Shown in pieces: positions 8,283 through 15,700 of a stretch of DNA of 23,615 nt. The number at the start of each line of letters is the position of its first letter. Position 1 is the first letter of the stretch. The notes under the pieces were generated by a model. That model saw only the letters and a program-made list of their open reading frames with translations. It was not told the DNA's origin and did not search any database. A program made the translations under genes and the position numbers. This DNA is from a virus. The DNA is taken from IMG/VR virus record IMGVR_UViG_3300018428_000188, positions 1 through 23,615 of that record; one strand, written 5' to 3'.

Positions 8283-8709
8283 CTGACACCCCTTCCCATC
8301 TAAAGACTCCTAAAGTATATTGTTTATAATATTTTCCGTATGGAGAAATCCACGATTTTCTATCTATCATAGTTTGTAAAAGTTTATTTTTTTCTACTAA
8401 CAAGGCGCAGTGATTTATTTTATTAGTAGAGCCGATACTCATAATGGCTACATCAAAAGTATCAACTTCATTTAATGTTATTTCTTTCCATCCTAGCCTA
8501 GTATTTCTAAACTCGGTAAAGGGGTTAGTTTCTATTTTATTATACCAGTCTTGGTCTATAATATTACAGAAATCTTGAGTTGAATAAGGAATCACAATGT
8601 TTTTTTGTTCTCTATATACTAATCTAATTAGGTTTAAACAGTCTATTCCTTTTTCAGGGTCATTTCCTAAATGTTTATAAGGAAACCCTGCATATTTATC
8701 ATACCACAT
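8257..8709 (-). CDS. NlpC/P60-family peptidase, tail tip assembly (C-terminal half of lambda K)
   Basis: A 150-residue NlpC/P60-type cysteine peptidase domain. The catalytic Cys24 lies in KGIDCLNLIRLVY and the catalytic His100 in KINHCALLVEKNKLLQTM, with a preceding strand FDVAIMSIG. The third catalytic residue cannot be fixed by eye. In phage tails this fold occurs in K-like proteins and is thought to cut peptidoglycan or a tail protein during tip assembly or DNA entry. It begins one base after the preceding gene's stop, with GAGGGG upstream, and overlaps the JAMM gene by 26 bp. It looks catalytically complete, unlike its more diverged neighbour upstream. Confidence 0.82.
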   Translation of the reverse strand: MWYDKYAGFPYKHLGNDPEKGIDCLNLIRLVYREQKNIVIPYSTQDFCNIIDQDWYNKIETNPFTEFRNTRLGWKEITLNEVDTFDVAIMSIGSTNKINHCALLVEKNKLLQTMIDRKSWISPYGKYYKQYTLGVFRWEGVSDDFIFKIN

Positions 8710-8710
8710 T

Positions 8711-9130
8711 TTACCCCTCTTTACGTCTTAAAATAAAGTGTATTTTATCTCTCCACTCTTGGTTTAAGGCAGTTATTCTAGAACTAGTTTCTTCCTCCAC
8801 ATGTATAAAATTATTATTTGTTGTATACATGCCAAAATGAATTGGTCTATTCTTTTTTGACTTAAATAATATTACATCATATTCTTTTATTTTTGTCAAA
8901 TCAACTTTTATTGCGTTTAAGTCAACCCACTCTTCTATTTTTTTTAAAGTTATTTTAAACTTCCAGCGACTACCCTCTATAGGTTTTCCTTCTAATAAGT
9001 TTAAATGAGTCCATAAACTTTGAAAAACCTCAGAATTTAATTCTTCTTTATATATCTTTTCAATTAATGTAATACAATTTATATTTTGATAATCGTGTTT
9101 TATTCCTAAATATTTTATGTAATCGGTCAT
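8711..9130 (-). CDS. Second, divergent NlpC/P60-like protein
   Basis: A 139-residue protein with the same ground plan as the next gene: a Cys-bearing helix early on (Cys19 in NINCITLIEKIY), a strand YDVILFK, and a His-bearing strand (His98 in RPIHFGMYTTNNNFIHVEE). The usual Gly-x-Asp-Cys is replaced by Asn-Ile-Asn-Cys, so activity is less certain, although Cys and His are both kept. Probably a paralogue of the 8257-8709 gene or the C40 domain of a K-like protein that diverged toward a structural role. It overlaps the gpL-like stop by one base (TAATG). The NlpC/P60 fold call is by motif only; a fold prediction would confirm it. Confidence 0.66.
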   Translation of the reverse strand: MTDYIKYLGIKHDYQNINCITLIEKIYKEELNSEVFQSLWTHLNLLEGKPIEGSRWKFKITLKKIEEWVDLNAIKVDLTKIKEYDVILFKSKKNRPIHFGMYTTNNNFIHVEEETSSRITALNQEWRDKIHFILRRKEG

Positions 9131-11112
9131 TATTTAGGAATAGTCCTGCCTGTTCCAGGAAATCCTCCAAAGTGTATAGTATTGTTTCTAATCTGACAAG
9201 ATTCAAAACTTTTTCCACACTCATCTTCTCCAATACTACCTGCTGTTTGGTTATTGGCAGCGATTGGATTCGTATTTGCGGTTAGAGCAGTACCAGGTAT
9301 AGTCCCGCCCGCAGGACCTGGGTATTGGCACTCTTCACCTTTATATATCCACTGACAAGTATTTTTATAATATTTTCTACGAGGCAAAATTAACTTAAAA
9401 AATTGCAACCAACTAGTTAAACTAAATGAGGCTACTCTTTCATCTAGATTTTGTAGAGAATCAATTTTAAAATTATCTTCTACATATGCCTCATCATCCG
9501 CATCTGCATTTTTTATTAGTAAGTGATCGCCCTGCCCAAGGGTTAGGGCTGTGTTAGTGAAAATAAATCTCTCTTCTTCGATTGCTTGAATCGTGGCAAC
9601 AAAAGCATTATCCCTAACAAAAACTTCATCTCCTACTCTGTATGGAAGAGTTGTTGTCATTTCCAACACGTTTGAATAAGCAGCCCTAACTTTAGAGTAC
9701 TCAGGCCAATAATCCAAGAAGTTAGCAAAAGTTGATTGTATTTCTACTACGCCCCCTAATAAATCTCTGGAATCCATTTTTTCTCTTTTCCAAGTGCCGT
9801 TAACAACTTCCGTTGTGGTAATAGTAAAGCTTGCATTGTCTACTCCATAAGAATCTCTTACAGTTTGATTAAAATTTAGTCCATTACTTCTGGCACGGCT
9901 CAATACATCAGTATGTTCCTGATCTAGGTAAGTTGCTCCTGTCGGGATAGTTCTAGGGTCAATTCCTGTAACAACTTCTCCATTAACTACAGCAAAACAA
10001 GCATTAGAAGTATTATTTCCCACTAAGTCAGGGTTTTCACAAAGTTGTGTAATCAATCCATCAAAGTTAGATATATCAACAGTAACCTCATTAATAGTTC
10101 CTGATGAATCTATATCTATACCACCACTATTAATTGGCATTGGGGTATAGTTAATCCCTCCAAACTGTACGTTGTAAGTTACGTCCGTGTTCAAATCTCC
10201 TCTAACTTCTGCAAATCTTAGAGGGAACCCGTCTGGCCAACTTCTACCTTCTCCCTCTCCTGTAGGATTGCCATTAGGGTTAGCAGGATACCACTCTCCC
10301 GGATAATAAATTGTATATAACCTAACTAAAGGATTTTGGACAAAAGCATTTCTTTCTCTAATGTAATTAGAATTAGCTACGTTAGTAATTTGAAAAGTAG
10401 GTCCATCAATTTGTTCTGCAAAACTTTGTGCTGTAAAAGGAATTGACTCTGTATTTCCTGTATCTACTCTAACCTCAATAGTAGAAGTGTTTGCGCTAAT
10501 CCAATTATTATAATCTACTTGATAGCCATATGCATCGGCAGGTTCTGGTAATTGTTGAACAATTATAGGAGCTGCTAACCTAATTAAAATATGACTACTA
10601 GTTTCTATAATATTACGAAAACTAGCTTTTGTTAGGTCTACGTTTTCTTCTGTGGTTAAAATTTCAGGAATAGGGTTAATATCAAAACCTGTGTTCCCTA
10701 AAGTGGAACTAGGAAAGTTAATAAGACTTTTATCTAATCTTGAACCACTAACAAAAACTTCAAACGTATCCGCAGTAACATTTGATAAACTTAACGCCTC
10801 TACAGGCAAAGAAAAGGTGTTCGTACTACCATCAATTTGAAAAGAGTTACCATTAACGGAAAGAGATGAGGTGTTACTATATGTTACCGTAGCGTTATCT
10901 GAAGAAACAATGTTGGTAACCGATCTCGCATTTTCATTGGCTACGAATTCTTGATGAATATTAGCCACTTTAACTTTAATATTAGAGTTAGCGTAATCAA
11001 CATGAACTACATGAGCTGAAGTATTTGTGGTATTAGACAATATAGAATCACCAGAAATCAATACTTCTGGTTTGTCTACTGTTAAAATATAATCATAAGT
11101 GCGGGTAGTCAT
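9130..11112 (-). CDS. L: gpL-like minor tail tip protein with predicted iron-sulfur cysteines, enlarged N-terminus
   Basis: Lambda gpL family (about 230 residues there), here 660. The last ~220 residues are the recognisable L part: SREL-like SRDLLGGVVEI, FKLILPRRKYYKNTCQWIYK, then Cys586, Cys595, Cys632 and Cys639 as C-x8-C and C-x6-C, followed by HFGGFPGTG. In lambda gpL these cysteines hold a [4Fe-4S] cluster; the same is inferred here. Residues 1-440 are extra and beta-rich. About residues 86-133 resemble a module in the M-like protein (FQIDGSTNTFSLP, FEVFVSGSRLD). A central Gly/Pro-rich part (PNGNPTGEGEGRSWPDG) and two further Cys (near CENPDL and NACFAV) are unassigned. It joins the M-like gene by a TAATG overlap. 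Confidence 0.85.
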   Translation of the reverse strand: MTTRTYDYILTVDKPEVLISGDSILSNTTNTSAHVVHVDYANSNIKVKVANIHQEFVANENARSVTNIVSSDNATVTYSNTSSLSVNGNSFQIDGSTNTFSLPVEALSLSNVTADTFEVFVSGSRLDKSLINFPSSTLGNTGFDINPIPEILTTEENVDLTKASFRNIIETSSHILIRLAAPIIVQQLPEPADAYGYQVDYNNWISANTSTIEVRVDTGNTESIPFTAQSFAEQIDGPTFQITNVANSNYIRERNAFVQNPLVRLYTIYYPGEWYPANPNGNPTGEGEGRSWPDGFPLRFAEVRGDLNTDVTYNVQFGGINYTPMPINSGGIDIDSSGTINEVTVDISNFDGLITQLCENPDLVGNNTSNACFAVVNGEVVTGIDPRTIPTGATYLDQEHTDVLSRARSNGLNFNQTVRDSYGVDNASFTITTTEVVNGTWKREKMDSRDLLGGVVEIQSTFANFLDYWPEYSKVRAAYSNVLEMTTTLPYRVGDEVFVRDNAFVATIQAIEEERFIFTNTALTLGQGDHLLIKNADADDEAYVEDNFKIDSLQNLDERVASFSLTSWLQFFKLILPRRKYYKNTCQWIYKGEECQYPGPAGGTIPGTALTANTNPIAANNQTAGSIGEDECGKSFESCQIRNNTIHFGGFPGTGRTIPK

Positions 11113-12743
11113 TAATCATAAACCTCTTTTAGTTTAAAATTAACTGTATAATAGTTAGTTTGTAAACTAGCATTTGACGAATCCGAGAAAACATGAGAAA
11201 CCTGTAAAGGACCATCAAATCTTGATTGTATTGTACCATTTTCATTGATGTGTGTCAAATCAAAAGTGAATGTCTCAAAAGACCCGTTCCTTGCTATATA
11301 GAACTGCTCAATTGCGTGTTTTTCTACTCCACTAACATTTGTATAAGTTAGATCAAAATCACGTTTAGAGCGACGACTTCTTAGTCTTCTTTTTTCATAG
11401 CCTCCTTGTGATTCAAAATTAATTACATCAAATTCTCGATTAGTAGAAAATCCACGATCTGGTTTTCTATCTGCCATTGAGGTAAATCTATCAAAAGTTT
11501 CAACGTCACTAGAAAATCTTCTAATTACCAAAACATCATCAGACTGAAGAGGGGTATGAATTTTAGAGGCTGGAATGGTAGGTGTTTCAAAAGTATCTGT
11601 TCTAACAGGACTATTATTAACAAATCTAAAAGAATCTATAAAACCTTTTAAATGTTCCTTAGTATCTCCTGCGGTAGCAATACGTCCTATTTCAAAAGCA
11701 CCGGTAGGGTTGATTGTATAGGTGCTACTAGCGTCAAACTGAACCGCGGAACCATTGACAAATAAAGCAGTGTTTCCAGTTTCTTTGTTATGAGCAACAG
11801 CAACATGAGTAAAAGTATCTGCACTAATAGAGCCACCTTGTATATCTGCTACAACCGAGCCGCTCTCTTTTACTAGCCACTGCATTTTATTATTGGCTAG
11901 TCTACTAAGTTTTACAAAATTATTATCATCTGTTCTATGAGAAAAAACTGTATTAGCCTGGCTTGCATCTTCAAAACGAGCAAAACATTCAATACAAAAA
12001 CTACCTTCATATTTAAAATCGGCACTGTCCGCAAAACTAATTAAATCACCTGTTCCATCAAAAGAAGCAGAAGAGTTTCCAAATTGTTTCGTGCTACTTA
12101 GCTCAACATCTCCAGTGACGGTGGCTGCTCCACGGGCTTTATCGCTTTCGTCCGTAAAGTTTGTGTCAAAATTTAAAAGTAAAACTGTATCTTCAAAAGT
12201 ACCAATACTAATACCAGCATTACCTAAATTAAGTGCCGTGTTACCTGTGGTTACTTCAGGAGCAGAATTTATTGCTGGATGAAAATACTGACTAGAAGCT
12301 TGTTCTACACCAGAAACTGTAACTAGTAATTGGTCCGTGCTATTTACATTTTCTTGAAAAGGTAGAGAAAAGTTTTGAGTTACCCCATTAATTGCATATG
12401 TGTTGGCTTGAACCACTGAGGCAGTATTACTGTATTCAACGTATTTTACTGTTTGACCACTTCTAGTAGTTCTATATCTGGTGGGGACTGTAATAACTTT
12501 TAAACTTAAAGAGGAAGCATTAGGAGCGGTCACAAAAGTAACTGTAGCCCCAGAATTGCTAATTGAATAAGTAGAGGTAGCCTGTTCAATACCATCTACA
12601 GTAGCGACCACTTCTCCAACATGCTCAACAGTATAAGGATGAAGATTAAAATTAGTGGCACTTCCTGTGCTTGAAAAAGATAAAGTGTCGATAGTATCAA
12701 AAGCTGTTGTGGTTATAGTTGCGTCTGTAGGATAAGTAGCCAT
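11112..12743 (-). CDS. M: gpM-like distal tail protein with inserted LamG domain
   Basis: A 543-residue protein in the M position (after tape measure, before L). The last ~113 residues match the size and look of lambda gpM/minor tail proteins (RDFDLTYTNVSGVEKHAIEQ, FYIARNGSFETFTFDL, YYTVNFKLKEVYD). About residues 25-85 and 110-160 are two beta modules (VVATVDGIEQATSTYSIS; LLVTVSGVEQASSQYF). Residues about 185-395 form a LamG/concanavalin-like domain: DTVLLLNF, STKQFGNSSASFDGTGDLIS, FTHVAVAH, LFVNGSAV, GFIDSFRFVN. LamG domains often bind glycans, so a role in surface recognition is possible but inferred. TAATG overlap with the tape measure stop. Confidence 0.82.
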   Translation of the reverse strand: MATYPTDATITTTAFDTIDTLSFSSTGSATNFNLHPYTVEHVGEVVATVDGIEQATSTYSISNSGATVTFVTAPNASSLSLKVITVPTRYRTTRSGQTVKYVEYSNTASVVQANTYAINGVTQNFSLPFQENVNSTDQLLVTVSGVEQASSQYFHPAINSAPEVTTGNTALNLGNAGISIGTFEDTVLLLNFDTNFTDESDKARGAATVTGDVELSSTKQFGNSSASFDGTGDLISFADSADFKYEGSFCIECFARFEDASQANTVFSHRTDDNNFVKLSRLANNKMQWLVKESGSVVADIQGGSISADTFTHVAVAHNKETGNTALFVNGSAVQFDASSTYTINPTGAFEIGRIATAGDTKEHLKGFIDSFRFVNNSPVRTDTFETPTIPASKIHTPLQSDDVLVIRRFSSDVETFDRFTSMADRKPDRGFSTNREFDVINFESQGGYEKRRLRSRRSKRDFDLTYTNVSGVEKHAIEQFYIARNGSFETFTFDLTHINENGTIQSRFDGPLQVSHVFSDSSNASLQTNYYTVNFKLKEVYD

Positions 12744-15700
12744 TATGATAAGTTTCCTCTAATTGATCTTCTAATTGGTCCGTTATTTTGCATATCTCTA
12801 GTAACAATATCCACAATGATAGCTTCTGGAGTAACTTGGACATTTGGTTTACCTTCTGATTCTTGTGGGGTTCCTTGGTTATTCATGTTAACCACTACAT
12901 TAGGACTATTAGGCATAGTTCCATGAGCATTCATGGCATTTAGGGCGGGACCGCCAATTGCTTTTGCCATTGGTTTGCGAATGACGAATTCGCCAGGCTC
13001 TAACATGGCGGGAACTCTGTCTCGTAATGCTCCTCCTGCAGCCATATGTCTTACAACACCTCCCGAAGCTGCCGGAAAGAAAGAACTAGCCAACATTTTT
13101 ATACCCTCGCCAGCTATCATTCCCACAATACTTCCAACTGCGCTTCCTGCAGGTCCACCAATTAGTCCACCAGCTAAGGCTCCCAACCCTGCTCCAGCCA
13201 TTCCAGCAAAATCAGCAAGGTTTTCAAAACTGAATCCTAAGTCAGAGGATTTAGTCGCAAGTACTCCTTGCTCCCCGGCAAGACTCTGCGATGTTAATAT
13301 CCCATCTTCATCAGCACTTATTTGTTTTTTTGTAGTGTTTACTGCCTCAGTTTGTTGTTTATCAAGTTTACGTAGACTTCTAGTTTGCCCTGCCAAATCA
13401 AGAGAAGTACCATCTAAGCCCGCGTCAACTTGTTGCACTAACACGGGAGAACCAATTCCTCCAATTCCTCCTACTACCTGAACTCGTTGAACATCCATAC
13501 CTAGACCTTCAAAGATACTCATTTGTTTATCAAAAATATCTTTTAAGTTATTCTGTGCTGTTTGAGCAATTTGTTGACTTACTCCAGTTTGGTTTTGAAT
13601 AGCTTGCACCACCGCTTGTTGAGGGCTAGCTCCACCACCAAACATGCTTGCTAAATTGCCCATCTGTCCTTTAATAAATTCTTTGATAGGATTAATAACA
13701 AACTGTTCAGTAACACTAGTAGTTACATCTTCTAAAATTCCAACAAACAAATCTTTAACGCCTTGCTTGAAGTTTTCCATAGTAAGAGTGCCTTCTCGGA
13801 TAGCTCCGAAGAAGTCTTCGACAGCACCTCCTAGACGGTTTTGTATTTTTTCACTAATATCATCTAAGACGTTACGAATAAGATCACGCTCTCTATCTAG
13901 AGCATCTTGTCTGGCTTTAGCATTATCCTGAGCCGCTGCTTTTTCTCTTGCAAGTGCTTCTAGTTTAGCTTTTTCGTTAGCATCAATGATGTTAAACTCT
14001 TTAAACTGTCCATCAATCTTTTTAGTTAGTAGTTCAGCTTCATTTTCTAAAGCTTTTCGGGCAGTAGCATTTGCAGTCCTAGCGATTTCAGCTTCTACTG
14101 ATTGTCTCTTTTGAATATTGAGTAAAAGAGCAGAGTTAGCTGATTGGTCAAGTTGATTAATTCTCGTTTTTGAAGCGAATTCATCTGTTATGGCCTGATT
14201 ACGTTCTAAATAACCTTGTCTGGCTAATGCATTATTTTTATCTATTTGTTTTTCTAATTCCGCAAAATCAGCAACAATTTTAGCGGCTTTAAACTGTGTA
14301 GGATCTACAATTAAATCTTGTCTATTTGATGCTGCTAGAAACGCGTTAATAGTTTTAGTAAAAAGGTTTTCTTGATTTAAAGCTTCTTGGAACTTCTCGA
14401 CCGTATCTACTTGAATTTTTAAATTGTTAAGTTCTAATTTTTGTCTTGCTACAGCCGCTTGCCTAGCCTTTTCAGCAACGTCATTTTGTGATTGAGCTGC
14501 TCTAGCTTGTGCACCAATTAATTCTGCTTGAATTTTTAATCTCTCACCCTCTTGCCTAATTTTGTTTTGCTCCATTGCAGCGTTAGCTTCGGCAATCACA
14601 CGCTCCTGTTCCTGAACGCGCACTAAAGTAGCTAACTCTTCTTGTTTTGCCGCCCTCTCGGCCATGTTTTGTCGAATAGCTTCTCTTAAATTTTCTCTTG
14701 CTGTTTCTGCTTCAAATTTAGCAACTCGTTCTTTTTCTGCAATTATCTTTAACTGATTATCAAGTTCTCTATTGATAATTTCTTCTTGCTTTTGACGAAT
14801 TGACTCTAGTGTGTTTAAATTTGGAAACGCTTGCATGTCAGCAAGTTGTGCTTGCGCACCACGAATTCCAGATTCTCTTCCACCTTGTGCACCTGCAGCC
14901 GCACTACGCATTCCTATTTCAGCCAACTCTCGTTGTTGCATAAGAGCCTCATGATTAAGCTGATTCATTTGTTTTTGAAAATCTAATTCTTGTTGTTTTG
15001 CTTTGCCCAATTCTTCTTGTAGTTTTTTCTGAGCTTCGAGTAGTTTTACTGCCTCTGCCGCAGCTGTGTTTTCACGTCTATCGGTAGCTTGTTGTTCTGA
15101 TAGTCTTAATTGAATTCTTTTGGCAGTGTTTTGCTCCTTTAAAATAGCTAGTTGTCCTCTAAGTTTTTCTTCTACCTTTTCCTCAGCATCCGCTCTTTTT
15201 TTGATTATTGCAGGAAGTTGTAAAGACATGCCATACAATATTTTCATTGCTTTATTAGCAGCGTCCCTTCTCTCTTTCGAAACTGCATCTTGAGCATCTC
15301 CAGTTGCAGCTCCCCCTATAATAACTTGTTGTAAGCGAGCGAATTGAGCAGCTTCTTTACCCAAACCCTCTAAGTTATTCATTACTCCTGAGAAAGCTGC
15401 CGCGTCTGCTGCTTTAATAAACTTACCGAAATTATCTGTAAGACCTTTTGTAATAGCTTCTGCGGTTTTTAACTCTCTTAGTCGTCCATCTACCTTTTCA
15501 ATTTCAGCAGCCATTTCTGCTAAAGCTTTAGCAGCTTCTCTAGTAGGAGGACCCATTGCATGAAGTTTTTCAAAATTTGATCTCATTCCCGATAATTGCT
15601 TAGAAAGTTTTTCTGAAGAAGTACTGCCCTCTAAAAATTCTTTATTGGCTGCTCTTAGTACGTTCGCAAATAAGGTAACACTTGTAATTACCTCAGTAGT

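Noticed and set aside
12933-13481. 182-codon open frame on the plus strand
   Set aside because: It is antisense to the tape measure C-terminus, has Pro/Ala-rich low-quality sequence, no ribosome site, and is explained by the codon composition of the real gene.
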